Source: Pseudoxanthomonas indica (GTDB lineage: Bacteria > Pseudomonadota > Gammaproteobacteria > Xanthomonadales > Xanthomonadaceae). Taken from it: a stretch of 64,000 nucleotides of DNA. The stretch spans positions 1,550,001 to 1,614,000 of the forward strand of contig NZ_FUZV01000002.1 of NCBI RefSeq assembly GCF_900167565.1. Reading direction: 5' to 3'. A model generated the notes under the pieces. The model did not search any database. It worked only from the letters and a program-made list of their open reading frames with translations, and was not told the origin of the DNA. Shown piece by piece: positions 54,946 to 63,669 of this stretch. Each line of letters opens with the position of its first letter. The first letter of the stretch is position 1. The translations under genes and the position numbers were made by a program.

Positions 54946-55854
54946 TCAGAAGTGGTACTTGAACAACAGGCTGGCGGCCTGCTGGTGAGTGTCGAAGCCG
55001 GACGAGTTGGGGATCTGGTACTTGTTCCACCACAGATCGACCTCGACGCCGGCATAGAATTTCCTGGGTGCGTAGCCGGCCAGCTCGCCCAGGTCCACGG
55101 TCAGTTGCGGATTGAGGTGGTAGCTCCACTGCTCCGAGCCCAGACCCAACACCCAGTCGTAGTAGCCGTCCAACAGCCAGTCGCTGCCGCCGACGGTGAA
55201 CGGATAGCTGGCCACCATCGTGATCTGCATGTCGCGGAAACCGTGCTCCGTGCCTTCGGTCAGTTCCGCGCGGCCATAGATGTTCAACTGCACGTAGTTG
55301 AACTTGCCCAGCCCACCCAGCAGGCCGGCTTCGCGCACATCCAGGTTCAGTCCCAGTCCGACCAGGGCCGCTTCGGCCACGTCCGGGTCTTCGCCGCGTT
55401 CGTACTGCAGCGCCAACAACACGTCCTTGATCTCGAACAGGCTCCGCTTGAAGAACGTGTGGCTCAAGTCCTTGCCCGAGAGTTTGCCGAAGCTCAGGCG
55501 CGGGCCGAACTCGCCATACCAGGTGTCCTTGTCGAGCCCCGCCGGTGCACCATGCATGCGGGTGAAGTCGACGAACATGAAGAGGTCACCCACCTTCGAT
55601 TCATGCGCGTGCTCCAGGGTGATCGTGGACTGCTCCGAAGGGTCGACTTCAAACCCGGTGCCCCAGGGCAGCACCGACACGCTGGTGTCGGTCCACAGGA
55701 AGAACGAGTCAGCCGCCGGAGGTGTGGCCGGCGTCGCAGCCGCATCAGCCGCTGTTTCCTGCGCGAACGCGGGCGTCAGGGCGCCCGCGATCCACGCGAT
55801 GGCCCAGGCCAGTGCGTGACGACCGCCGAACTTCAACGAGCAGCAGGTCAACAC
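54946..55854 (-). CDS. Tsx-like nucleoside-type outer-membrane channel
   Basis: A 302-residue predicted outer-membrane barrel: signal peptide (AWAIAWIAGALTPAFA), alternating beta strands and a final LLFKYHF with C-terminal phenylalanine. It resembles the Tsx/OmpK nucleoside-channel family in length and in repeated YGEFGPRLSF/GLNLDV-type strands. GTG 55854 with GGGAG at 6 bases starts the signal peptide; the frame is open to 55923. It precedes guanine deaminase by 17 bases, which suits entry of purine nucleosides or bases. Confidence 0.75.
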   Translation of the reverse strand: MLTCCSLKFGGRHALAWAIAWIAGALTPAFAQETAADAAATPATPPAADSFFLWTDTSVSVLPWGTGFEVDPSEQSTITLEHAHESKVGDLFMFVDFTRMHGAPAGLDKDTWYGEFGPRLSFGKLSGKDLSHTFFKRSLFEIKDVLLALQYERGEDPDVAEAALVGLGLNLDVREAGLLGGLGKFNYVQLNIYGRAELTEGTEHGFRDMQITMVASYPFTVGGSDWLLDGYYDWVLGLGSEQWSYHLNPQLTVDLGELAGYAPRKFYAGVEVDLWWNKYQIPNSSGFDTHQQAASLLFKYHF

Positions 55855-55958
55855 CCAATTCTCCCGACGGCAGCGCCGTGGCCGCGGCGCGCGAGCGTAC
55901 GTCGTGGAATACCGTCTCCACACCGATCGCCACGCTAGCGCGGAACCGGCGACGGCAG

Positions 55959-55978
55959 AATTGGCCCTTGGCCCAATG
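55959..55978. promoter_or_regulatory. Palindrome P1 upstream of the Tsx-like gene
   Basis: AATTGGCCCTTGGCCCAATG contains the dyad ATTGG-N8-CCAAT. It lies about 115 bases upstream of the porin start and recurs with one change at 60349-60368 upstream of the receiver operon. It looks like a regulator binding site shared by the two units. Confidence 0.5.
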
Positions 55979-56004
55979 AAATCCCGCCGCTCCCACGTGC
56001 GCGT

Positions 56005-56670
56005 TCACCCGGAGCGGACTGCACCGCGCAGGCCGACGAGTCGTGCGATCAGCAGGGCCAGATAGAGCTGGCCGACGATGCATTCGAACAGCGCCAGGCC
56101 ACGCATGACCTTGCTGGCCGGGGTGATGTCGCCGTAACCCAGCGTGGCCAGGGTGACGAAACTGAAGTAGAGCGAATCGCCAAAGTCCAAGCCTGTAGTG
56201 GCCGGCTGACCGCCCACCATCATCGACCCCGGCCAGACAGTGGACAGCGTCGCCACGATCACGCCACCGCACATGCCGAGCAGCAGGTAGCCGCTCAGGG
56301 CCGCGTAGAAGTGTTCGACATCCACCGCCACCGCCGACAACGAGTAGCGGATGGAATGGTAGGCCGCCATGCCGCCCAGACCGCACCACAGCACGGCGCC
56401 GGCGATGGGAATCACGTTGGTGTCGACATCGCGCGCCAGCCAGCGCAGCAGCTGCACGGCCAGGACCAGCAGCACCAGCACCGCCCGCCGGATCTTCACG
56501 CCGATCGGAAACACCGCGGCGATCAGGCAGCCGAACAGCAGCGCTTCCATGGCGTCATCGCCGAAGTGCAGCGCATCCAGCAGCGGGCCTACCGAGATCG
56601 TGGCCAGCAGGCTCCAGAACAACAAGGCGTAGCGGTGGCCTTGCAGCAAGTGGGCGGGCGAGGCACGCAT
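56005..56670 (-). CDS. Two-pore-helix-type ion channel protein
   Basis: A 221-residue membrane protein whose C-terminal 100 residues are an ion-channel pore: YFSFVTLATLGYGDITPAS contains the K+ selectivity sequence TLGYGD between two helices. Four more hydrophobic helices precede it, and there is no RCK regulatory domain. Potassium passage is inferred from the filter. It is the last of a leftward series, 17 bases after the NodT-type outer-membrane gene. ATG 56670 is chosen because earlier residues of the open frame are not hydrophobic or conserved-looking. Confidence 0.8.
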   Translation of the reverse strand: MRASPAHLLQGHRYALLFWSLLATISVGPLLDALHFGDDAMEALLFGCLIAAVFPIGVKIRRAVLVLLVLAVQLLRWLARDVDTNVIPIAGAVLWCGLGGMAAYHSIRYSLSAVAVDVEHFYAALSGYLLLGMCGGVIVATLSTVWPGSMMVGGQPATTGLDFGDSLYFSFVTLATLGYGDITPASKVMRGLALFECIVGQLYLALLIARLVGLRGAVRSG

Positions 56671-56687
56671 GGAGTGGCGCGCCACAC

Positions 56688-58115
56688 TCACTCGGTGGCA
56701 AGCGCTGGCGGCGGACCGAAGTCGCCGCCCAGCGCCAGGTGCAGATCCAGCCGTCGACTCAGATGTTCGCGCTGCACGCCCAGCAGCGCGGACTGCGCCG
56801 CCAGTGTCGCCATTTCCTGCGCATGCACGGCGCGCATGTCCGACTTGCCGATCCGCCACGAATCACGCACCTGCAGCGTGGCCTGCCGGTTTGCCGCCAG
56901 GCTGTCGGCCAGCACGCGCTCGCGCTCGGTCAATACGCGTTCGGCCGAGAGCGAATCTTCCACTTCCGCCAGCGCCAGCAGCGCCCGCCGGGTGTAGTCG
57001 GCCACGGCCTGCTTCTGCTCGGCGCTGCGCAGTCGCACCTGACCGGTGAGGGCGCCGCCGGTGTAGAGCGGCATCACCCCGGTCGCCGCCACGCTGGACG
57101 TGGTCTGCTCCAGATCCTCGCGGGTCTCGATCACCTCGTTGCTCAGCCGGCCATAGCCTGCGGAGAGAGAGAGTGTGGGCAGCATTGCCGCACGCGCTTC
57201 GCCAACGCGATCAAACGCGGCGGCGACACGGCGTTCGGCGGCAAACAGATCCGGACGGCGGTTGAGCATGTCGGCCGGGATGCCGGCCGGTACCGGCGGC
57301 GGCACGGCGGGCAGCGTGTCGGCCGTCTGCAGGGTGGCGCCGGGATAGCGGCCCAGCAGCAGTTCCAATGCGCGCACCGCCGAAAGGTGGGCCAGCTTTG
57401 CCTGCTCACTGGCATCCAGGTAGCTGGCCGTGCTGGCGCGCGCGGTCAGCGTTTCGGTGTTGCTGCCGATGCCGGTGCGCTCGCGCTGCTCGGCCAGCGC
57501 GACCAGGCGCAGCCCGTGGTCGGCCATCTGCTCGGCCAGCTGTTGTTGTTGGCGCGCCTCGGTGGCGACGAACCACGCACGCGCCACGCTGGCGGCCAGC
57601 GACTGTTGGGCGTAGCGGTAGTCGGCATTCTCGGCATCGCTGGCGGCGATGGCGGCGTTGCGCGCGTAGCGGAGCCGGCCCCACAGATCCAGTTCCCAGC
57701 TGACCCGCAGCATGATGCCGCTGAGCAGCGGCACCAGATCGGCAATCGGCTTGGAACCGGCACGGCCAATCAGTCCCACCGCAGGCATCAGCTGTGACCG
57801 TGCGATGTCCACCTGCGCGTTCGCCTGTTCGACCCGCGCCGCGGCGATCAACAGATCCGGATTGCTCTGCAGCGCCTGATGCACCAGTTCGGTCAGGCGC
57901 GGATCCTCGAAGCTCGCCAGCCAGCCCTGGTCAACCTGCGACTGCAGCGCCTGGGCTGACCAGTTGGGCGGGATCGCCACGGTGGACAAGGCCTGGTTGC
58001 GCACCTGTTCTCCATCCGGTTCGGGCAGTACGGCGCAGGCCACCAGCAGCGTGCAGGCCAACGCGCAGGCGGCGCCGCGCAGGGCAGGTGAGGGGCGTGA
58101 GCGGTTGGGTGCCAT
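56688..58115 (-). CDS. NodT-type outer-membrane efflux lipoprotein
   Basis: A 475-residue TolC-like outer-membrane factor of the NodT family. The lipobox is ACTLLVAC, and two OEP repeats follow (NPDLLIAAARVEQANAQVDIA; RRPDLFAAERRVAAAFDRVG), as in RND/HlyD-linked exit ducts. It lies 10 bases behind the HlyD-type gene, so the two probably assemble into an export path. No inner-membrane RND or ABC pump is encoded here, and partner pumps must come from elsewhere or the complex differs. Confidence 0.88.
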   Translation of the reverse strand: MAPNRSRPSPALRGAACALACTLLVACAVLPEPDGEQVRNQALSTVAIPPNWSAQALQSQVDQGWLASFEDPRLTELVHQALQSNPDLLIAAARVEQANAQVDIARSQLMPAVGLIGRAGSKPIADLVPLLSGIMLRVSWELDLWGRLRYARNAAIAASDAENADYRYAQQSLAASVARAWFVATEARQQQQLAEQMADHGLRLVALAEQRERTGIGSNTETLTARASTASYLDASEQAKLAHLSAVRALELLLGRYPGATLQTADTLPAVPPPVPAGIPADMLNRRPDLFAAERRVAAAFDRVGEARAAMLPTLSLSAGYGRLSNEVIETREDLEQTTSSVAATGVMPLYTGGALTGQVRLRSAEQKQAVADYTRRALLALAEVEDSLSAERVLTERERVLADSLAANRQATLQVRDSWRIGKSDMRAVHAQEMATLAAQSALLGVQREHLSRRLDLHLALGGDFGPPPALATE

Positions 58116-58125
58116 CGCGCCGGTC

Positions 58126-59307
58126 TCAGTGCAGTTTCAGGACCAGCCAATCGAGCTTGGTGCCCACCCGCAGGATCACCTTGCGCACGATATGGATGAG
58201 CGCGCCTCGCTCGGTGTAGATCGCGCCCTGGCCCTGCGCGCCCATGGCAATGAACGTGTGCTCGTCCTTGCCGGTCGGGCGCAGCCGCACGGCGATCCTT
58301 CCCGGCGGCAGTGGCGTGGTGCCGCTTTGCGGAATCATCCCGCTGATCGGCAGCTGGCCGGTGGCCGAGGCCCAGACCACCGAGTCCACCTTGCACTTGA
58401 TGATCCGGTTCGGATAGACCTTGAGCGCAATCTCGGCCTCGTTGCCCGGGGCCACGTTGGCCAGCTCGTTCTGCGAGTACATCGCCATCACCCACTGCTC
58501 GCGCTCGACGAAGCTCATCACCGGCGTCAATGGCAGGCTCGCCGCATAGGAGCCTTCGCGCAGCTGCAGATTGATGACGGTGCCGTCGGTCGGCGCGCGA
58601 ACCGTGGTCTGGTCCAGTTGCCAGCGTGCCTGCACGACCTGCGCCTTGAGCTGCTCCAGCGAGGCATGCGCCTGCGCGACTTCCGACAGTTGTCCATCTT
58701 CGGTCTTGGCCGAGAGCTTCTGTTGCACCTGCGCCATCTGCGCGCGGGTATTGACCAGATCCGAGCGCAGGCTGGCGGCTTCGGTCTGCGCCTGTTCGTA
58801 ATCGAAGCGCGAACCGGCGCCGGTCTGCGCCAGTTCGCGGGTCTGGCGTTCGCGCCGTTCGGCCAGTTGCAGGCGCGAGGCCAGCGCCTCGCTGCCGGCG
58901 CGCGCGGACCGCAACTGCTCACCCAGCTCGCGCTGATAGGCCTGCGCGCTGTCGAGTTTGGCGGTCAGCTCGGGCACCTTGGCTTCGAGCGCGGCCAGCT
59001 CCTGCCGGTACGGCACCGGATCGATCCGGAACAGGACCTGGCCCTTGCGAATCGGCCGGTTGGCTTCCACCGGCACTTCGATCACCCGGCCGGTCACCCG
59101 CGGCACGATCTGCACCACGTAGTTGACCACGCGCACGTCGGAGGAAGAGGGCGCCACCACGTTGAGGATCAGGATCAGCGCGGTCAGGCCGAAGATCGGC
59201 AGCGAGAACACGATGATCTGGGAAACGAAATTCCACGGCAGCCATTTGAACTTGAAGAAGATCAACCAGACGAAGAAGGAGTAGATCAGCAGCAGGATGA
59301 TCTCCAT
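58126..59307 (-). CDS. HlyD-family membrane-fusion protein, YibH-like
   Basis: A 393-residue protein: two N-terminal hydrophobic helices (1-50), barrel/lipoyl halves (VPRVTGRVIEVPVEANRPIRK; TDGTVINLQLREGSY), and a long coiled-coil hairpin (about 110-230). The double membrane anchor and the DUF3302 gene directly upstream are the arrangement of E. coli yibI-yibH. It is 3 bases behind that gene and 10 before the NodT gene. Cargo unknown. Confidence 0.85.
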   Translation of the reverse strand: MEIILLLIYSFFVWLIFFKFKWLPWNFVSQIIVFSLPIFGLTALILILNVVAPSSSDVRVVNYVVQIVPRVTGRVIEVPVEANRPIRKGQVLFRIDPVPYRQELAALEAKVPELTAKLDSAQAYQRELGEQLRSARAGSEALASRLQLAERRERQTRELAQTGAGSRFDYEQAQTEAASLRSDLVNTRAQMAQVQQKLSAKTEDGQLSEVAQAHASLEQLKAQVVQARWQLDQTTVRAPTDGTVINLQLREGSYAASLPLTPVMSFVEREQWVMAMYSQNELANVAPGNEAEIALKVYPNRIIKCKVDSVVWASATGQLPISGMIPQSGTTPLPPGRIAVRLRPTGKDEHTFIAMGAQGQGAIYTERGALIHIVRKVILRVGTKLDWLVLKLH

Positions 59308-59310
59308 GAC

Positions 59311-59895
59311 TCACTCCCTGGTCGGCGTGGGGGGAGAAACGTGTGCGGGCGCGGCAATCCGGGCTTCCAGTTCGGCCAGGCGCCGGGTCAATGCCTCCAC
59401 CTGCTGCTGCAGTTCGGCACGCGTGGCGGAAGCCGGCGGCGAAGGCTCGGGCGGGGATTCGGTCCTCGCATCATGCAGCGGCGTCAATGCCTCGCCGCCA
59501 TGGGCGTGGTCATCCACATCGGTGCCGTACGCCATTTTGTGCAGGACGGGTTTGGTGTAGGCCCACAGCCAGGCCAGCGGCCAGAGCAGGCCACCGAACG
59601 CCAGCGACAGCAGGCACAGGGTCTTGATCGCGGCCAACTGCGGATGGCGGCGCTTCTCCGCAATCTTCTCCGGCAGGATGTGGACCATCCAGAACGCGGT
59701 GATCAAGGCGACCGGAACGATGATCAGCGCCAGCCACGCGACGATGTTGGCCGCGGTGTCCAGCGCTTCGCCACTCAAAAGCGAGGCATGCGCGACCTGC
59801 GGCAGGCACGCCAGCAGCAGGGCCACGCTGGCCAGCAGGGGGGAAGGGCGCGCATGCGCACGCGCGGCCGTCGAAGGGGAGGGCATGGCCTTCAT
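59311..59895 (-). CDS. DUF3302 inner-membrane protein, YibI-like
   Basis: A 194-residue protein with a signal-like first helix, then two helices around VAWLALIIVPVALITAFWMV and FGGLLWPLAWLWAYTKP, which define DUF3302. A C-terminal coiled coil (LQQQVEALTRRLAELEARI) follows a Pro-rich stretch. Its ATG overlaps the receiver-gene stop (ATGA), so receiver and DUF3302 are translationally coupled. It is the usual partner of the YibH-type protein; function unknown. Confidence 0.8.
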   Translation of the reverse strand: MKAMPSPSTAARAHARPSPLLASVALLLACLPQVAHASLLSGEALDTAANIVAWLALIIVPVALITAFWMVHILPEKIAEKRRHPQLAAIKTLCLLSLAFGGLLWPLAWLWAYTKPVLHKMAYGTDVDDHAHGGEALTPLHDARTESPPEPSPPASATRAELQQQVEALTRRLAELEARIAAPAHVSPPTPTRE

Positions 59896-60314
59896 GGAGG
59901 CGTGGTCGCAGAGGGGGAATGGGCGCCACGGCCGCGATTGCGTCCGTGCTCGATGGCCTGGATCACTGCATCAATCAGGGCGTCGGCATCCACCGGCTTG
60001 CTCAGGTAGGCTGCTGCGCCGTTGTCCATCGCCTGCTGCCTGCTGTCGCTGCTCTCGTTGCCGGTCAGCACCACCACCGGTATGTCCAGCTGCTGTTCGA
60101 TCAGCTGCCGCTGCACGTCGAAGCCGCTGGAGCCGGGCATGCGCAGATCCAGCACCACGCAATCGGGATTGCTGCCGGCGGCATGACGCAGGAACTCCGA
60201 CCCCGAACCATAGGCCAGAACGTCGAACCCGGCCGAACGAAGCAGTCGGCGCAATGCCTGCCGGACGTCGTCTTCGTCGTCGACCACTGCCACCAGTGGC
60301 TCTCTTTCGCTCAT
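59892..60314 (-). CDS. Single-domain response regulator
   Basis: A 140-residue receiver with no output domain. The phosphoacceptor is D56 (CVVLDLRMPGSSG), with the acidic pair VDDEDD and the conserved lysine in YLSKPVD. A short tail rich in Ser/Pro ends it. It heads the leftward envelope operon (DUF3302, YibH-like, NodT, channel) and is divergent from a FixL/FixJ-like pair, which may phosphorylate it or control its expression. It could be a phosphate sink. Confidence 0.88.
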   Translation of the reverse strand: MSEREPLVAVVDDEDDVRQALRRLLRSAGFDVLAYGSGSEFLRHAAGSNPDCVVLDLRMPGSSGFDVQRQLIEQQLDIPVVVLTGNESSDSRQQAMDNGAAAYLSKPVDADALIDAVIQAIEHGRNRGRGAHSPSATTPP

Positions 60315-60348
60315 CGCCGCTAAAGTCGCTTGCCGGCGATGGCCACGC

Positions 60349-60368
60349 AATTGGCCCTTGGCCCCATG
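60349..60368. promoter_or_regulatory. Palindrome P2 upstream of the receiver operon
   Basis: AATTGGCCCTTGGCCCCATG is identical to P1 (55959-55978) at 19 of 20 positions. It lies about 45 bases upstream of the receiver start codon, a promoter-proximal position. Confidence 0.5.
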
Positions 60369-60460
60369 GGGTCACTCATTGCGGCGCACTGCGGGCCTGT
60401 TCAAAAAGCGACATCAATGCGCGCGCCTGCGTGCATCCGGCCGAAACAGGCGGAATTACC

Positions 60461-60472
60461 GGTAGTTTTACC
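60461..60472. promoter_or_regulatory. Short dyad GGTA-N4-TACC
   Basis: GGTAGTTTTACC is a perfect 4+4 inverted repeat between divergent genes, of the size bound by LuxR/FixJ-type regulators. The FixJ-like protein encoded at 62500 is the obvious candidate. Short dyads of this size also occur by chance. Confidence 0.3.
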
Positions 60473-60618
60473 TAGGCAGCGCCAGCAGATTCCGCAATGA
60501 CAGCACGCTGCGACATGGCCACACTGTCAGCCCGGAGGTAGCCGTACACGCAGCCAGTCAGGAGACAGGAAGTCGCATCGCACGAAGTCAACGGGGGCTG
60601 TTACTTCAGGGTAATTCG

Positions 60619-62496
60619 ATGAACTGGGTCGAGCTAGTGTGGCCAATCGTGGCGGCAGTGAGCCTGGTGTTCGGTCTGGTGCACCTGCTGGTATGGGCTG
60701 TGCGCAAGCGCGAATACGCGCATCTGTCGCTGTCGATGGCCGCCTTCAGCCTGGCGGTGCTGGCGGTGCTCGAGCGCCTTGCGTTGTTCAGCCCATCGCC
60801 CGCCACCACCGAAGTCGTCATCCGCTGGATGCATGTGCCGGTAGTGATCCTGGTGGCTTCGCTGCTGTTCGCCGTGCACACGGTGTTTGGCCATGGCTCG
60901 GTCTGGCTGGCCGGACTGGTACTGGTGACCCGCCTGGTGGCGCTGGTGCTGAACTTCACCACCGGGGCCAACCTCAACTTCCTGCACATCGACGACATCC
61001 AGTGGACCCACTGGTGGGGTGTGGCCGTGGCGCATCCGCTGGGGCCACCCAATCCTGCCATGGGCGTGGCGCTGCTGAGCAACGTGCTGTTGCTGATCTA
61101 TCTGACCCAAACGCTGCTGCGCGGACTGCAGCGGCAACCCGAGCGTTACCGCGCCCTGCTGGTGATCTGCGGCTCGTGCATGCTGGTCACCAGTCTGCTG
61201 ATCGCCGCTTCGATGACGTGGGCCATGCAGATCCCGCGCATCCCGATCACGCTGCCCGCGGTACTGGTGCTGCTGCTGGCGGTGGGCTGGCAGTTGAGCC
61301 GCGACCTGATTCGCTGGAACCGGCTGGAGGTTCTGCTGCAGCAAAGCGAGTCGCGCAGCGCAGGACCGGAGCGCGAAGCGGGTCAGACCGAACCGGCACC
61401 GGCACCCGGCCGCACGCGGGAGGCCGAGCGACGTCGCGGCGAGGATTCGCAATTGCGCGCGGTCCTGGATTCCTCGCCGACCGCGCTGCTGCTGATCGAC
61501 AATCAGCACCACATCGCCTACGCCAACCAGCAGGCGCGCAGCATTTTTGGCTATGGCAAAGAAGACATGGCAGGCGTCGGCATCGATGCGGTGCTGCCAC
61601 AGGTGCGTACGGCGGGCCGCGTACGGGCTGGCGTTGCGGGGGGACGCGAGATGACCGCCCGCCGCCGCAGTGGCGCGGAATTTCCGGTGGACGTGGCGCT
61701 CAGTCCGTTGCAGATGCAGAGCAAGGGCTACAGCGTGGCGGCGGTGAGCGATCTGAGCGCACGCCGTTCGTTGGAGCAGGAACTGGCGTTCGAGCGGGAG
61801 AACATGGCCCACATGTCACGCGTGGCTTTGATCAGCGAGCTTTCCGGTTCGCTGGCGCACGAGCTCAATCAACCCTTGGCTGCCATTCTCAGCAACGCCC
61901 AGGCGGCACAGCGCATCCTGCGGAGGGATCCCACCGAGCTGTCGGACATCCGCGAAATACTCGATGACATCGTCGACAACGATCGCCGCGCCGGCGAGGT
62001 GATCAGCCGGCTGCGCGGCCTGCTGAAGAAGGAACACCGCGAGTTCGCGCCGCTTTCCATCGCCGACCTGGTGCAGGACTCATTGCGGGTCATCCGCAGC
62101 GACCTGATCAGCCGGGGCATCGAGTACCGCATGGATCTGCCGGCCAACATCGCCCGGGTGAAGGGCGATCACGTGCAATTGCAGCAGGTCCTGCTCAACC
62201 TGATCCTCAATGCCTGCGACGCCATGGCCGCCAGCAGCCCGCGCGTGCTCACCGTGCGCACCTCCGCGACCCGCGGCCGGCAAGTGAGGGTGGAAGTACG
62301 CGACACCGGTTCGGGCATTGGCGAAGACCTGCTGGAAGTCGTCTTCGCGCCGTTCCATACCTCCAAGCCCAATGGCATGGGCATGGGGCTGGCCATCTGC
62401 CGCACCATCATCCGCGCCCACGGCGGGCGCATCTGGGCCAGCAACGTCGCCTCCGGCGGCGCCTGCGTCTGCTTCGAACTTCCGCAAATGGAGTAA
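60619..62496 (+). CDS. Membrane PAS-domain histidine kinase, FixL-like
   Basis: A 625-residue sensor kinase. About seven hydrophobic helices fill the first 230 residues, and a PAS domain (about 275-375, VLDSSPTALLLIDNQHHIAYAN) follows. The phosphoacceptor is H414 in SLAHELNQPLAA, the HELNQPL form typical of FixL-class kinases, and the ATPase has DTGSGIGED and GMGMGLAICRTI. No haem histidine could be confirmed in the PAS domain, so the signal is unknown. It lies 3 bases before its FixJ-like partner. Confidence 0.9.
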   Translation: MNWVELVWPIVAAVSLVFGLVHLLVWAVRKREYAHLSLSMAAFSLAVLAVLERLALFSPSPATTEVVIRWMHVPVVILVASLLFAVHTVFGHGSVWLAGLVLVTRLVALVLNFTTGANLNFLHIDDIQWTHWWGVAVAHPLGPPNPAMGVALLSNVLLLIYLTQTLLRGLQRQPERYRALLVICGSCMLVTSLLIAASMTWAMQIPRIPITLPAVLVLLLAVGWQLSRDLIRWNRLEVLLQQSESRSAGPEREAGQTEPAPAPGRTREAERRRGEDSQLRAVLDSSPTALLLIDNQHHIAYANQQARSIFGYGKEDMAGVGIDAVLPQVRTAGRVRAGVAGGREMTARRRSGAEFPVDVALSPLQMQSKGYSVAAVSDLSARRSLEQELAFERENMAHMSRVALISELSGSLAHELNQPLAAILSNAQAAQRILRRDPTELSDIREILDDIVDNDRRAGEVISRLRGLLKKEHREFAPLSIADLVQDSLRVIRSDLISRGIEYRMDLPANIARVKGDHVQLQQVLLNLILNACDAMAASSPRVLTVRTSATRGRQVRVEVRDTGSGIGEDLLEVVFAPFHTSKPNGMGMGLAICRTIIRAHGGRIWASNVASGGACVCFELPQME

Positions 62497-62499
62497 GCC

Positions 62500-63123
62500 A
62501 TGACTGCCGTAGTCCACATTGTTGACGACGATCCCGGCGTGCTCACCGCCATGGCACGCTGCCTGAAAGCCGACGGGCTGAACGTGAGCATGAGCCAGTC
62601 CACCCGCGAATTCCTCGATCGCTACGATCCCGGCGCAGGCGGATGCGTGGTGCTGGATCTGCAGATGCCGGGCATGGACGGGCTGCAACTGCAACGCCTG
62701 CTGCAGGATCTGGAGCAGCGCCCGCCGTTGATTTTCGTCAGCGGCCAGGCCGATGTCGCCAGCTGCGCGCATGCCATGCGCGCTGGTGCGCTGGACTTCC
62801 TCACTAAACCAGTGGAGTCCGACGTACTGATCGCCGCGGTGCTGCACGGCCTGCAGACCGACGCCGAGCAACGTGCGCGACGCGATGTGGAACGCAATGC
62901 CGAGCAGCGTTGGAGTTCACTGACGCCGCGCGAGAAGCAGGTGCTTCCGCACATCCTGGCCGGGCGCCTCAACAAGCAGATCGCCGTGGAACTGGGCGTG
63001 GCGCTGAAGACCATCAAGGTGCACCGCGCCCGGATCATGCAGAAGCTGGGGGTGCGCTCCGTGGCCGAGCTGGTGAGGGTGAGCGAATCCGCACACGTGC
63101 AGGTGGCCGGTTCACGGTGTTGA
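62500..63123 (+). CDS. FixJ-like response regulator (LuxR-type HTH)
   Basis: A 207-residue transcription factor: receiver (1-120) with D53 in CVVLDLQMPGMDG, and a C-terminal LuxR-type HTH (about 140-200; LTPREKQVLPHILAGRLNKQ then VALKTIKVHRARIMQKLGV). GGAG lies 6 bases before the ATG. Its promoter targets are probably in the local divergent region or at the P1/P2 palindromes. Its 3' end overlaps the tail of the next, opposite gene by 12 bases. Confidence 0.93.
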   Translation: MTAVVHIVDDDPGVLTAMARCLKADGLNVSMSQSTREFLDRYDPGAGGCVVLDLQMPGMDGLQLQRLLQDLEQRPPLIFVSGQADVASCAHAMRAGALDFLTKPVESDVLIAAVLHGLQTDAEQRARRDVERNAEQRWSSLTPREKQVLPHILAGRLNKQIAVELGVALKTIKVHRARIMQKLGVRSVAELVRVSESAHVQVAGSRC

Positions 63124-63669
63124 GGCAGCCACCTTGTCATTGCTGCCTGCGTTGTCCGCCGCCGCCAGCACCCAGGCTTCGACCGCCACGCCATCCTGGT
63201 CCCGCACCGTCGAAGGCAGGTCCAGTTCGCGCGCGCCCAGCGCCTTCCATCGGTTGACGTTGGCGCGGCACGCCTTCGATGTGCAGTGATCGTCGGCGAT
63301 GACGAATACCCGTGCGTCGGCCTTCAGTCGACGGGGCTCGGATGTGCGGCCCCACAACTGTCCGGCAATGGCCTGGTCAAGGTCGCCGGAGGCATCGTCG
63401 CCGCCACCACGCAAATCGACAATGACGTAATCGGCCTTTTCCACCCGCAGGTCCTGGCGCAGTTGCGCGACCACAGCGTCGGACGCGGCAGCATCGGCGC
63501 CATCCACTTGGCCACGCGTCAGCCACAAGCCGTGATTGCCGTAGGTGCCGCGCAGCGTGTCAGCCGTCGTGGTGCTGCTGGCAGCGGGAGCGGGCTGGGA
63601 AGCCAGGGACGTAGAGACGGCCAGGCCGAGCCACAGCCAGGCGTGAGCAAAAGGAAGCAGTGAGGACAT
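63112..63669 (-). CDS. Exported protein with a DLRGGG motif
   Basis: A 185-residue protein with a signal peptide (WLWLGLAVSTSLA). The middle reads KADYVIVDLRGGGDDASGD, like the DLRGNGGG strand of S41 tail-specific proteases, but the rest of that domain, including a serine at the expected SASA position, is not seen. It may be a degenerate or distant relative. Two cysteines near residue 133 (HCTSKACRAN) could form a disulfide. The role is unknown. It converges on the FixJ-like gene with a 12-base overlap. Confidence 0.55.
   Translation of the reverse strand: MSSLLPFAHAWLWLGLAVSTSLASQPAPAASSTTTADTLRGTYGNHGLWLTRGQVDGADAAASDAVVAQLRQDLRVEKADYVIVDLRGGGDDASGDLDQAIAGQLWGRTSEPRRLKADARVFVIADDHCTSKACRANVNRWKALGARELDLPSTVRDQDGVAVEAWVLAAADNAGSNDKVAASTP

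Larger units (their letters stand above)
60315..60618. other. Divergent control region between receiver operon and FixL-like kinase
   Basis: These 304 bases have no gene. Palindrome P2 (60349-60368) lies 35-54 bases before the receiver start. GGTA-GTTT-TACC (60461-60472) is a short perfect dyad in the middle. The right part leads to the kinase ATG at 60619 through an AGGGTAATTCG leader with a weak ribosome site. Confidence 0.55.
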
